Positions 19,447-27,794 of a stretch of 64,000 nt of DNA are shown piece after piece; positions within the stretch are counted from its first letter, which is position 1; each line of letters begins with the position of its first letter. The notes beneath the pieces were generated by a model, which did no database searches, was not told the origin of the DNA, and saw nothing but the letters and a program-made list of their open reading frames with translations. Source of the stretch: Mycobacterium sp. E1747 (GTDB taxonomy: Bacteria > Actinomycetota > Actinomycetes > Mycobacteriales > Mycobacteriaceae). The stretch covers positions 1-64,000 of the forward strand of contig NZ_LZJI01000192.1 of the NCBI RefSeq assembly GCF_001667775.1, given 5' to 3'. Position numbers and translations under genes: made by a program.

Positions 19447-19528
19447 CGGTTAAGCGTACCGGTGTCTGATGAATGGCTTATCCGGTGAGTGAATTGTGCA
19501 GGTGTAACGGCCTGGGTAGCGTGGGGGC

Positions 19529-19672
19529 ATGGCTGAATCTGCGCTGCAGCAGCAACTCGACGAAGTGCGTGCCTTGCTCGCCCGCGCACGAGAGTTGTTC
19601 GGCCCCAACCCCGTAGAGCCGCCCGCCGACATCGCTCCAGATCCCGAGGCTGCCAAGACGTGGCTGCTGTAG
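19529..19672 (+). CDS. Small 47-residue protein between the Rv0029- and Rv0028-like genes
   Basis: An ATG after a G-rich ribosome site (gtgggggc) opens a 47-residue frame, MAESALQQQLDEVRALLARA followed by RELFGPNPVEPPADIAPDP and ending AAKTWLL. Composition (amphipathic helix, then Pro/Glu-rich tail) is protein-like. It fills the otherwise empty 240-bp gap on the opposite strand to its neighbours. tagcgt at 19517-19522 could be a -10 element. Function unknown. Confidence 0.55.
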   Translation: MAESALQQQLDEVRALLARARELFGPNPVEPPADIAPDPEAAKTWLL

Positions 19673-19686
19673 GCCCTCTGAGCCGG

Positions 19687-19998
19687 CTAGATCGCCCTGT
19701 TGCGGCGCCGCAGTTTGTGCGCCAACAACTTCTCGATCGCCGCGTCGAGGTCTCGGGGGGTCGGAACCTCAGCTGAGGGGGTGTGTCCGGCCGCTACGAT
19801 CTCGTCGCGAATCTCCAGCAGTGCTTTGAGGCAGGAGACGTCGGCGGTCAGCAAAATGCCTCGTGCCAGCGTCTCGGCGTCGGTCTCCATTGCCTCTTCG
19901 CTCAGCGCAACGCTGTGCATGTAGCCGCCGCGGCAGGAGCGGACGAGAATGTGCCCACTCGGATGAACGGTGTCAAAAGCGGGGTTCGCGTCCGTCAT
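19687..19998 (-). CDS. DUF2694-like small protein (Rv0028 homologue)
   Basis: 103 residues: PSGHILVRSCRGGYMHSVALSEEAMETDAETLARGILLTADVSCLKALLEIRDEIVAAGH, a pattern shared by small mycobacterial proteins near ESX genes (DUF2694, recalled). ATG 19998 overlaps the stop of the EspC-like gene (ATGA), so the two are coupled and may act together. Confidence 0.75.
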   Translation of the reverse strand: MTDANPAFDTVHPSGHILVRSCRGGYMHSVALSEEAMETDAETLARGILLTADVSCLKALLEIRDEIVAAGHTPSAEVPTPRDLDAAIEKLLAHKLRRRNRAI

Positions 19999-20312
19999 CG
20001 ACCGCGGTCAACGATGCCGCCGAAGTTGTGAGCCGCATCCTGCTCGTGCTGTTCCCACATCGTCGCGGATACCGTCAGCTTGTCCGCCAGGTCGGCGTGA
20101 TCCGCGGCCTGCTGCTCGTAACACTGACGCCTGAGCTCGAGCAGTTCCCGTCCGGCGTCGCGAAGTTCACCAAAGATCGGCCCGAGCGAATCCAGGCTTT
20201 CCTGGATCGCCTCGTGTGACGAAGGAACCGTCCGCAGGTAGTCGGAGGTCTCCTGGTGGCGCGCAGCGACTTGACGCAAGTGTGCGGGTACCACGTGGAT
20301 CGAATCTGCCAT
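19995..20312 (-). CDS. EspC-like (DUF2580) ESX-associated protein (Rv0027 homologue)
   Basis: 105 residues from ATG 20312, preceded by AGGAGG. MADSIHVVPAHLRQVAARHQ begins a long helix of the EspC/DUF2580 family, secretion-associated helical proteins of type VII systems. Predicted all-helical. Overlaps the next gene by 4 nt. Confidence 0.75.
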   Translation of the reverse strand: MADSIHVVPAHLRQVAARHQETSDYLRTVPSSHEAIQESLDSLGPIFGELRDAGRELLELRRQCYEQQAADHADLADKLTVSATMWEQHEQDAAHNFGGIVDRGR

Positions 20313-20362
20313 CCGCTGCCTCCTGTTCACGGCCGCCGGCTAGACCGGCGAGATCATTACTG

Positions 20363-21724
20363 TCAGGTGGTCGACGCGCTCGCCGGCCGCGTGGGTGCTG
20401 GTGTATCGGGTCTCGTCGGCGAGGTCACGGCTGCGGCCGGCGCCGGCGGATGCTCCCAGCCTAGAAAGCTTGGTCCGGTCACGGTAGCGATGTCCTGAAT
20501 TTGGCCATCGAGAAGGGCCTTACCTGGACCGAGAGCAAGCGCGTGGCGGTCGAGGAAGATTCCGACGTCCGCCGGACTCACGTGCGCCGGCTCGATCGGG
20601 CTGGTGACCGGGGAGCCCGGGGGTGGGATCGTTATTCCCTGCTGTTGGAACGCATCTGGTATGGCCGCTCCACCGACCGCGGCTTTGATCGCCGCCGCCA
20701 ATTGCGGGCTGGCGGCCGTCACTGTCTCGCCGTCGGGCAGGGTCACCGTGGTGGGAACAGGCGGCGCCGCTTCGGCCTCGACCGCGGCCGCATCCCGACC
20801 GGCGTCGTCGTTTTGGTCGCTCGGATCATCCGACGAAGGCTCGGTCTTGGGATCCGGTTGCTCGGAAGGGTCCAGCGTCCCTTCGTCATCCAGCAGCCCC
20901 GGATCGGTTCGATCTTCACCGCCGAGTCCGGGAAGTTGCAGCCCGGTCGGTGTTGCGCCGAAGCTCGGCAGCCCTGGCGCGACGCTGGGCATCGTCGGCA
21001 GCATGGGAGCCATGGGCGCCGCCGGAGCGGGCGCGGCCTGCGGCGCTTCCGTTCCCGATAGGTCATCGGTCGCCAGACCCGGGTCGTCGGACAACAACGA
21101 GTCCAGCAGCGGATCCCAGCTCGAGTCCTCTGCCGGCGCTGCGGTTTCCGCATCGGCGCTCACCGCGCGGGCCGGGGCGCGCTCGTCGGGATTCCTGGAT
21201 GCGTCATACAGCGATGTCCATGCGGCCATCAGTGCTGACTTCGACGTGTCGTCGAGTCGCGCGTTGAGGACCACCGTGCGAATATCCCGGAGCTTGCCGA
21301 TCAGGAAGCGTTGAAAGTCGCGAGCTCCGGCGGGGGTGTCGAGGTCCGATCGCGTTCGTACCGCGGCTTCGGTGTCTTGTTGCAGCCTGGTCAGCGCCTG
21401 GCTGCCTTCGACGGCATTGAGGTGAGCGTTCAGGATGGCCGTGATCACTTGCATGTCCAGCTGAGAGCTGGCCGAATTCTGGTGGGCGAGGGCGGCTTCG
21501 GCGTGCGCGATGGCCTCCGCCGCCTCGCCTCTCTCTCGATCCGGTGGAGCCGCGAGTTGTTGGCGGATCTTGCCCGCGATCGCCTGGAGCTGTTCTGGAC
21601 GAGTTGTCGGGGTGATCACGGCAACCAGCTCACTGGGTGACAGGCCCGCCTGCCACGCGTTCGGATCACCGGTGCGGTCTCGGACATCTTTCACCGCGGC
21701 AAGAAGCTCCTCGTGCGCCGTCAT
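20363..21724 (-). CDS. DUF4226-like protein (Rv0026 homologue)
   Basis: 453 residues. N-terminal helical part at about 1-170 (LAAVKDVRDRTGDPNAWQAG, REFQRFLIGKLRDIRTVV shared as ..[20 protein letters not shown] with the neighbouring 120-residue protein). A low-complexity Pro/Ala/Met centre (about 195-310). A C-terminal domain with TVTLPDGETVTAASPQLAAAIKAAVGG and PADVGIFLDRHALALG (about 325-425). Seems a duplicated and extended relative of the adjacent gene. Function unknown; context suggests type VII secretion. Confidence 0.75.
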   Translation of the reverse strand: MTAHEELLAAVKDVRDRTGDPNAWQAGLSPSELVAVITPTTRPEQLQAIAGKIRQQLAAPPDRERGEAAEAIAHAEAALAHQNSASSQLDMQVITAILNAHLNAVEGSQALTRLQQDTEAAVRTRSDLDTPAGARDFQRFLIGKLRDIRTVVLNARLDDTSKSALMAAWTSLYDASRNPDERAPARAVSADAETAAPAEDSSWDPLLDSLLSDDPGLATDDLSGTEAPQAAPAPAAPMAPMLPTMPSVAPGLPSFGATPTGLQLPGLGGEDRTDPGLLDDEGTLDPSEQPDPKTEPSSDDPSDQNDDAGRDAAAVEAEAAPPVPTTVTLPDGETVTAASPQLAAAIKAAVGGAAIPDAFQQQGITIPPPGSPVTSPIEPAHVSPADVGIFLDRHALALGPGKALLDGQIQDIATVTGPSFLGWEHPPAPAAAVTSPTRPDTPAPTRPASASTT

Positions 21725-21868
21725 CAGCTAGGCGACCGCCGTCGCGGCCGCGTCAGATCCGTGCGGGATGGGTTGCGACCTTTCCATGCTCGACGACCGT
21801 ACCCAGGCGTTTCGCCCTCGACAATTCACCGTGCTGCAGGGTTGTGGACGACATTGCGACCGCACCCT

Positions 21869-22231
21869 TCACCCGCTGTCAGCGGTGTACTGGTCCCGAA
21901 GAGATTCCAGCACAGCCTTTTTCGCTCGGCTGAGTTCGCGCGCGTCCTCGACGACGGAAGCGATCTCGCGCTGTTTGGCCAGCAGGAAGCGCTGAAACTC
22001 GCGCGCGCCCATAGGTGTATCAACGGCAAGGTGCGCCTGGTGCACGGTCGCGTGGTCGAGCTGCTCGGCAATGGCATCGAGTCGGCGGGCGCCCTCGCGC
22101 ATGGCGGCGTGCGCGCTGGAGAGCACTTCCGCCAGCACCCGGTCGGCGTCGGCCGCCGTGCCATGCTGGCCGGCGAGTGCCGACTGCCGCGCCTGTATCG
22201 CGGCTACCGAAGGTCCGCCTTGTTCCGTCAT
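21869..22231 (-). CDS. DUF4226-like small protein (Rv0025 homologue)
   Basis: 120 residues from ATG 22231 ([13 protein letters not shown]), the recalled length of Rv0025. Mostly helical; [23 protein letters not shown] is shared with the downstream 453-residue protein. Starts 16 bp after the NlpC/P60 stop. Confidence 0.8.
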   Translation of the reverse strand: MTEQGGPSVAAIQARQSALAGQHGTAADADRVLAEVLSSAHAAMREGARRLDAIAEQLDHATVHQAHLAVDTPMGAREFQRFLLAKQREIASVVEDARELSRAKKAVLESLRDQYTADSG

Positions 22232-22247
22232 GGGCTCACCCTGTTCG

Positions 22248-23066
22248 TCATAGCGGTCGGCGAATAGCGACGTTGGGCCCCAGCGGGCTGATCCGCACCG
22301 AGGCGCCCGAGTAAGGCGCTTCGACGACCAGATTGTTGCCGATGGCCAGCTGGACGTGGCCGGCGTGCGGAAAGACGAGATCGCCGGGCCGGACCTGCGA
22401 GCGGGGCACCGGTATCCCGTCGTTGATTTGCTGATATGTGGTGCGGTCCAAATGAATCCCCGCCTGCGCATAGCTCCACTGGACCAAGCCCGAGCAATCG
22501 AACTGGTCGGGCCCCGTCGCGCCCCACACATAAGGACGACCCAAGCGCGACAGCGCGGCGCGCACCGCGATCGCGCCGCGCCCGGTCAACCCCAATCCGG
22601 CGACGCGGCGACGCCAGAGCTGGTAGCGCAAGGCCCGCAGTTCGGCGAGGCGCCGGCGGGCCCGAAGCCGGGCCGACACGACATGCGCATGCTGCGCCCT
22701 CAGTCGTGCCGCCCGTCGGCGCATCGCTTCGCGCTGGGCCATCGGGGTGGCCGGAATGACGGCGGGCTCGGCGCGGGCTTCGTCGAGGACGTTTCGGGTC
22801 AGCTCGCGGGCCTCGGCCCGGTCCCGGTCGGCGCCGGCGATGATGCCCGCGGCGGCGGCGTCGGTTGCCGCGGCGGCGTCGAGCCGCTGCCGGCTGCGCT
22901 CCGCGGCCAGCCGGTAGCCGCCGTGCGCAAATCCCGCGTTCGGCCCGGCAGCCCCTCGCAGCATGTCGCTGTAGTGCGCGGTGTCCGCATCGAGTGTCGG
23001 CTGTCGCAAGGCGCCGGCGAACATGTCATGAGCACGGCTCAGGAGCGCGATTTCGCTTTGGTTCAC
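22248..23066 (-). CDS. NlpC/P60 family peptidoglycan hydrolase (Rv0024 homologue)
   Basis: 272 residues. N-terminal helical region at about 1-155 (Arg/Ala-rich, [20 protein letters not shown]). C-terminal NlpC/P60 domain at about 160-272 with [29 protein letters not shown] (catalytic Cys) and [15 protein letters not shown] (catalytic His). Predicted to cut peptide stems. No clear signal peptide is visible, so export may use a partner system. GTG 23066 overlaps the XRE gene stop (GTGA). Confidence 0.88.
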   Translation of the reverse strand: MNQSEIALLSRAHDMFAGALRQPTLDADTAHYSDMLRGAAGPNAGFAHGGYRLAAERSRQRLDAAAATDAAAAGIIAGADRDRAEARELTRNVLDEARAEPAVIPATPMAQREAMRRRAARLRAQHAHVVSARLRARRRLAELRALRYQLWRRRVAGLGLTGRGAIAVRAALSRLGRPYVWGATGPDQFDCSGLVQWSYAQAGIHLDRTTYQQINDGIPVPRSQVRPGDLVFPHAGHVQLAIGNNLVVEAPYSGASVRISPLGPNVAIRRPL

Positions 23067-23833
23067 TGCGCCCCCTCATCGTGTTGGCCGCTCGATTCGA
23101 CCGCGTCGACGAAGGCGCGTACGCGGGGGAGTGCTCCTGGCGGGATAACCCCCCGGTTGCGGATGTCCCACAGCTCGTCGACGTCGACACCGACAAGCGT
23201 GGCGATGATGGCCTCCGGCAGGGTTGACTCCGCGCAAGCTCGGTCGAACTGGGCGCTCAGGCTGTTCGGCATCCGTTTCAGCAGGGCGGTCCGCGTCGCC
23301 TCGAGGGCTTGGAGATGCTCCATGAGCCGGCCCGTGGAGTCTGCGCCGGCATTCACCGCGACCCGCCAGGAGCCGGCGGCCAGGGTCTCGGCCTTCACGC
23401 ACTGAGCGATCACAGACAGAATATACGTCTCATATTCGTTTGATGTTGTCGCCGGCAACCGATCGATGACTGATTTGAGGGCTTCGAGCTGAGCTTCGGC
23501 ATATCCTTCCAGCACATCTGTGTCGCTGTGCCGGTCCACGACCACGGGTCCGCTGCGCCTGGCGGGGACGACGGCGGGGGGCTGGGCGGCCATCAGGCGG
23601 GCTAGTTCCGCGTCCGGATCGGCCGCCACCAGCAGCCGCGAATAGGTGCCCGGGGGCAGCCCGAGGCCATTCTCGACCTTTTGAACTGTGCTTTTGTGCG
23701 GCTTGCGGGCACCGCGCTCGAGGAAGCTCAGGCCCATGATGCTGACCCCGGTCGCGGCGGCAAGGTCAGCGAGCGACCAGTCTCGTGACTCTCTCAAGGC
23801 GCGGATGGCCGCGCCGGCCGATTCACGGCTCAC
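23063..23833 (-). CDS. XRE-family transcriptional regulator (Rv0023 homologue)
   Basis: 256 residues from GTG 23833. N-terminal helix-turn-helix IRALRESRDWSLADLAAATGVSIMGLSFLERGARKPHKSTVQKVENGLGLPPGTYSRLL. The C-terminal ~160 residues are helical and probably sense a signal or dimerise. First gene of a minus-strand operon leading to NlpC/P60, and divergent from whiB5 across a 143-bp region with two perfect palindromes. Confidence 0.9.
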   Translation of the reverse strand: MSRESAGAAIRALRESRDWSLADLAAATGVSIMGLSFLERGARKPHKSTVQKVENGLGLPPGTYSRLLVAADPDAELARLMAAQPPAVVPARRSGPVVVDRHSDTDVLEGYAEAQLEALKSVIDRLPATTSNEYETYILSVIAQCVKAETLAAGSWRVAVNAGADSTGRLMEHLQALEATRTALLKRMPNSLSAQFDRACAESTLPEAIIATLVGVDVDELWDIRNRGVIPPGALPRVRAFVDAVESSGQHDEGAQ

Positions 23834-23976
23834 AGCACGCTCCGGCCATAGGCCGGATATTACACAGCAGCTACCGTATCGGTATGTATATACGTTTCTG
23901 TCTCGTTTCTCTTGCGCCCAGGGCCTATCCGTGTATACGCTTTTGCCTACGTTTCACGCTCGACAAGGAGACCGAC
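23834..23976. promoter_or_regulatory. Divergent XRE/whiB5 control region with two palindromes
   Basis: Perfect palindromes CCGGCCATAGGCCGG (23842-23856) and TACCGTATCGGTA (23872-23884) lie next to the XRE gene start. TACGTTTC occurs at 23891-23898 and 23948-23955, nearer whiB5. GTATATAC and GTATAC motifs may be -10 elements. Likely operators for the XRE protein and/or WhiB5. Confidence 0.55.
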
Positions 23977-24393
23977 ATGGGACACCCCTGCGCTGCCAAC
24001 CCGGAACTGTGGTTCGGCTATCCCGACGATGATGGTGGCGACGGCGCGGCGAAGGCCCGCGCATACGAGCGGTCGGCCGTCGAGGCGCGCATCCAGTGCC
24101 TGCGCCGCTGCCCGTTGGCACAGCAGCGACGGTGTGCCCAACACGCCATCACACACCGCGAGGAGTACGGCGTGTGGGCCGGCGTCAAGCTCCCGGGGGG
24201 CCAGTACCGCAAGCGCGAACAGCTGGCCCAGGCCCACGACGTCCTGCGGCGCATCGCATCCGGAGAGATCAACTCCCGCCAGCTGCCGGAGAATGCGGCT
24301 CTGCTCGCCAATCATGAACACGAGTCGGTTGCGGTGGCTGCGGTGGTGCTGCACCTGCCCCTCGCAAAGGTCGGGCCTCGCTCGGCCGCGTGA
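23977..24393 (+). CDS. whiB5: WhiB-family iron-sulfur regulator WhiB5
   Basis: 138 residues from ATG 23977 after an aaggag site. Cluster ligands: Cys5, then IQCLRRCPLAQQRRC, giving Cys-x3-Cys-x7-Cys instead of the usual Cys-x2-Cys-x5-Cys; as recalled this spacing is characteristic of WhiB5. The turn motif is YGVWAGVKLPGG, with a basic region (KREQL) after it. Expected to bind a [4Fe-4S] cluster and act with sigma factor. Divergent from the XRE regulator. Confidence 0.9.
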   Translation: MGHPCAANPELWFGYPDDDGGDGAAKARAYERSAVEARIQCLRRCPLAQQRRCAQHAITHREEYGVWAGVKLPGGQYRKREQLAQAHDVLRRIASGEINSRQLPENAALLANHEHESVAVAAVVLHLPLAKVGPRSAA

Positions 24394-24483
24394 AGTTTCG
24401 TTCCGTTCAGGGGCCGTTTGCTGGCGTAGCCAACGGGGTAGAGCTTCGGCACGACCGAGTCTGTCGACCCAAAGGCGCGATCC

Positions 24484-25866
24484 ATGACTTTCGACCTGAC
24501 CCCAACGGCTGCGCAACACGACCTGGCCAGGCGGGCCCACGAGTTCGCCGATGAAGTGATCCGACCCGTCGCGCTGCACTACGACCAACGGCAAGAGTTC
24601 CCGTGGCCGGTCTTGGAGGAGGCAGCCCAGCGCGGTTTTTACAGCCCGTTGTTTTACCGCGATCTGATCGGCGACCCGACAGGCCTGTCGTTGCCGATGT
24701 TCATGGAGGAGCTGTTCTGGGGCTGCGCCGGGATTGGCCTGGCGATCGTGATGCCGGCGTTGGCCCTTTCGGCGATCGGGCAGGCCGCTTCCCCGGAGCA
24801 GATGTTGGAGTGGGCACCCGAATGCTTCGGGACCCCAGGCGATCTCAAGCTGGCAGCACTGGCGATCTCGGAACCCGAAGGTGGTAGCGACGTCCGGAAT
24901 CTGCGCACCCGTGCGCGCCGCGACGGTGGCGACTGGATCATCGACGGCCACAAGATGTGGATCGGCAACGGCGGAATCGCCAACGTGCACGTGGTCAACG
25001 CCGTCGTCGACGAGGAACTCGGCCATCGCGGTCAGGCGCTGTTCGTGGTGCCTGGTGGCGCGCCCGGGCTCAAGCTGGTGCGCAAGTTGGACAAACTGGG
25101 CTGCCGCGCGTCCCACACCGCCGAGTTGCTGTTCGAGGGCGTCCGCGTTCCCGGCGCCAATCTGCTTGGCGGAGAAGAGAAGCTGGAGCACAAACTCGCC
25201 AAGGCCCGCGAAGTCGTGGCGGGCGGAAAGCGGTCGGGCTCTGCCACACTGGGCACCTTCGAGCAGACCCGGCCCATGGTCGCCGCGCAGGCGATCGGCA
25301 TCGCGCGCGCTGCGCTCGAGTACGCGACGGCGTACGCGACCGAGCGCGAGGCATTCGGCGCGCCGATCATCGACAACCAGGGCATCGCCTTCCCGCTGGC
25401 GGAGCTGGCCACCCAGATCGACGCGGCGCGGTTGCTGACCTGGCGAGCGTCGTGGATGGCCGCTAACAACGTGCCCTTCGAACGCGGCGAAGGGTCGATG
25501 TCGAAAATGGCCGCCAGCGAGGTGGCCGTCAAGGCCACCGAACGCGCCATTCAGACCATGGGCGGCTGGGGTTACATCACCGATCATCCGGTGGAGAAGT
25601 GGTATCGGGATGCCAAGCTGTACACCATCTTTGAGGGCACCAGCGAGATCCAGCGGATGGTCATCGCCAATGCGCTGGGAGCAACCGTCGGCACGCCGCC
25701 TCTACATGTGGTGCTCGAACCGTCCGGCGGACCGTTGAACCGCGTCTTCGGCCGGGGGACGCCGCTGCGCTCCCGCGCCGCCGACACCGCGTTGTCCATG
25801 CAGGACCGGGTGCCCGAGCCCGTCATGCGGCTGGCCATGAAGGTGCTCCGACCGCCACGCAAGTAG
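24484..25866 (+). CDS. Acyl-CoA dehydrogenase
   Basis: 460 residues. FAD-binding and substrate segments LAALAISEPEGGSD and WIIDGHKMWIGNGG, the helix YATEREAFGAPIIDNQGIAFPLA, and YTIFEGTSEIQRMVIA, whose first Glu is the catalytic base in medium/short-chain enzymes. Oxidises an acyl-CoA; chain specificity unknown. A C-terminal extension of about 60 residues follows the canonical end. Not in this place in the recalled M. tuberculosis order. Confidence 0.93.
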   Translation: MTFDLTPTAAQHDLARRAHEFADEVIRPVALHYDQRQEFPWPVLEEAAQRGFYSPLFYRDLIGDPTGLSLPMFMEELFWGCAGIGLAIVMPALALSAIGQAASPEQMLEWAPECFGTPGDLKLAALAISEPEGGSDVRNLRTRARRDGGDWIIDGHKMWIGNGGIANVHVVNAVVDEELGHRGQALFVVPGGAPGLKLVRKLDKLGCRASHTAELLFEGVRVPGANLLGGEEKLEHKLAKAREVVAGGKRSGSATLGTFEQTRPMVAAQAIGIARAALEYATAYATEREAFGAPIIDNQGIAFPLAELATQIDAARLLTWRASWMAANNVPFERGEGSMSKMAASEVAVKATERAIQTMGGWGYITDHPVEKWYRDAKLYTIFEGTSEIQRMVIANALGATVGTPPLHVVLEPSGGPLNRVFGRGTPLRSRAADTALSMQDRVPEPVMRLAMKVLRPPRK

Positions 25867-25893
25867 CGGACCTGGGTACGGTCGGGGTGGACG

Positions 25894-26877
25894 ATGAGCA
25901 ACCTTGAATCGGCGCCGATCGAAGTTGCCTGCGCTGCTTCGCCAAGCGTGGGCACCGAGGTGCTGCGTCCCCGCGAGGTTCCGTTGGGCGGGCCGCGGGC
26001 GATGCGCGTACGACGCACGCTGCCACAGCGCCAGCGCTCGCTGATCGGCGCCTGGTGCTTCATCGACCATTACGGTCCAGCGTCAGTGCGCATGGACGTC
26101 CCGCCGCATCCACACACCGGACTACAAACAGTCAGCTGGTTGTTCAGTGGGGAAGTGGAGCACAACGACAGCGCCGGCAGGCACGCGGCCGTCCGTCCCG
26201 GCGAGTTGAATCTCATGACCGCCGGCGCCGGTATCTGCCATTCGGAGGTATCGGTTCGGTCGGCGGCGGCCTTGCACGGCGTCCAGCTCTGGGTGGCGCT
26301 GCCCGATGCCGATCGCGACACCGGTCGCGCCTTCGCCCACTACGCGCCAGAGCGGACGCCTCTTGCCGGCGCGACGGCACGGGTATTCCTCGGCCAGCTG
26401 GCCGGTAGCCGGTCCCCGGTGCATACCTTCACTCCGTTGGTGGGCGCCCAGGTCGATCTCGACGCCGGAACTCACCTGGACCTCGATATCGATCCCGCTT
26501 TCGAGCATGGCGTGCTCTGCGACATCGGCGCGGTCCTCGTGGAGGACGCCGCTTTGGCCGCTGCCGAGCTGGCATACCTGAGGCCGGGCCGCTCGTCGTT
26601 GCGCCTGCGCAACGAAGGGGACCAGCCCGCGCGGACGTTACTGCTCGGCGGGACACCGTTCACCGAAGAGCTGGTGATGTGGTGGAACTTCGTGGGACGA
26701 AGCCACGACGAGATCGTGCGTTACCGCCAACTGTGGGAGGCCGGTGACGAACGCTTCGGCGCCGTCCACGGCTACCGGGGTTCGCTTACCCGACTGCCCT
26801 CCCCGCCGTTGCCGACCACTCGGCTGCGGCCTCGACCGAATCCGCAACGAAAGGAAAGTGCGAATGACCACCGATAA
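25894..26877 (+). CDS. Pirin family protein
   Basis: 327-residue bicupin. N-terminal pirin signature: GAWCFIDHYGP and HPHTGLQTVSWLFSGEVEHNDSAG, providing the metal-binding His/Glu set, then LNLMTAGAGICHSE. C-terminal cupin domain includes LLLGGTPFTEELVMWWNFVGRSHDEI. Some pirins are quercetinases or redox regulators; role here unknown. 27 bp after the acyl-CoA dehydrogenase and overlapping the GNAT gene. Confidence 0.92.
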   Translation: MSNLESAPIEVACAASPSVGTEVLRPREVPLGGPRAMRVRRTLPQRQRSLIGAWCFIDHYGPASVRMDVPPHPHTGLQTVSWLFSGEVEHNDSAGRHAAVRPGELNLMTAGAGICHSEVSVRSAAALHGVQLWVALPDADRDTGRAFAHYAPERTPLAGATARVFLGQLAGSRSPVHTFTPLVGAQVDLDAGTHLDLDIDPAFEHGVLCDIGAVLVEDAALAAAELAYLRPGRSSLRLRNEGDQPARTLLLGGTPFTEELVMWWNFVGRSHDEIVRYRQLWEAGDERFGAVHGYRGSLTRLPSPPLPTTRLRPRPNPQRKESANDHR

Positions 26878-27193
26878 GACCGGAGCAGAAGCGACCGTCA
26901 GCCTTGAGGAGGGCCGGTACACGATTGCCGTCGAAGGCAAGCAGGTCGGCCTCGCCGACTTCGCCGACCGCGGCGACCAACGGGTCTTCTTCCATACCGA
27001 AATCGACCCGGCGTACGGCGGACGGGGCCTGGCGACGATCCTCGTCGAGGAGGCGCTGAACGAGGCGCGCGGCGAGGGCAAGCGCATCGTCCCGGTGTGC
27101 TCGATGATCGCCACCGTGCTCAAGAAGCACCCCGAATACGACGACATCACCGATGCCGTGACGCCGGATATTTTGCGGTGGGTGCGGTCGTAG
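26864..27193 (+). CDS. Small GNAT-like acetyltransferase (COG2388 type)
   Basis: 109 residues from ATG 26864 with AAAGGAAA upstream; it overlaps the pirin 3' end by 14 nt. FFHTEIDPAYGGRGLATILVEEALNEARGEGKRIVPVCSMIATVLKKHPEY is the acetyl-CoA-binding pattern of the short YjdJ-like acetyltransferases. Substrate unknown. Last core gene before the accessory island. Confidence 0.88.
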   Translation: MTTDKTGAEATVSLEEGRYTIAVEGKQVGLADFADRGDQRVFFHTEIDPAYGGRGLATILVEEALNEARGEGKRIVPVCSMIATVLKKHPEYDDITDAVTPDILRWVRS

Positions 27194-27308
27194 TCGCTCC
27201 GAAACATTACGGGTTATTGCATTGCGGGCTCCGGTCCGGTTACCGTCGCGGCTTAGATGTCCAAGCGTAAAGACTCGCGGTAATCCAGATTCGGCATTGA
27301 CAATAGCT

Positions 27309-27794
27309 TTAAGAGCTGGCCCTAGTGGCAATGTTTAAAATGTCTTCCACCGACCATTTCATGATGTGACTAAAGATTGTCGCATCGCCGACCACTAATG
27401 TTGCACACGCCCCGTTCAGGCACAATTCGACATTGCCCTTTTCCAACTCGACGACTTGAACACCGGGCGCGTAGCCGAGCTTATAGAGGCTGGCACCCAG
27501 AGCGCCTGAAGCCAGGTCCGAACGAGCAGCAGTTACCCAATTCCAGACGAGATACTTCTCGACCAGTTCAAACGTCAAAAACCTCGCTACATCGTTACGC
27601 CTTTGCCCGCGGTCATCCACTATGTCGACACGCCAACCTCCATCGCCATCCCGAAGATGCACGGAATAGTCGTCCGACTTGAAGAGAATGTCGCAGTCGC
27701 CACAGCTGAGGGATGTCGTGACGTTGGTCAAACCCGCTTTGGGCGCCCACACCGACCAGTTGTTCGATAATCGAGAAAAATCTGCCATTTTCAC
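27309..27794 (-). CDS. Candidate immunity protein for the TNT toxin
   Basis: 161 residues from GTG 27794 (ATG 27788 is an alternative). Contains CGDCDILFKSDDYSVHLRDG, GGWRVDIVDDRGQRRNDVARF and a Trp-rich helix KYLVWNWVTAARSDLA. The stop of the toxin overlaps this start by 4 nt (GTGA), the usual arrangement for toxin-immunity pairs. It resembles the Imm61 type of polymorphic-toxin immunity proteins as far as can be judged by eye; the family call is tentative. GC is lower than in core genes. Confidence 0.65.
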   Translation of the reverse strand: MKMADFSRLSNNWSVWAPKAGLTNVTTSLSCGDCDILFKSDDYSVHLRDGDGGWRVDIVDDRGQRRNDVARFLTFELVEKYLVWNWVTAARSDLASGALGASLYKLGYAPGVQVVELEKGNVELCLNGACATLVVGDATIFSHIMKWSVEDILNIATRASS

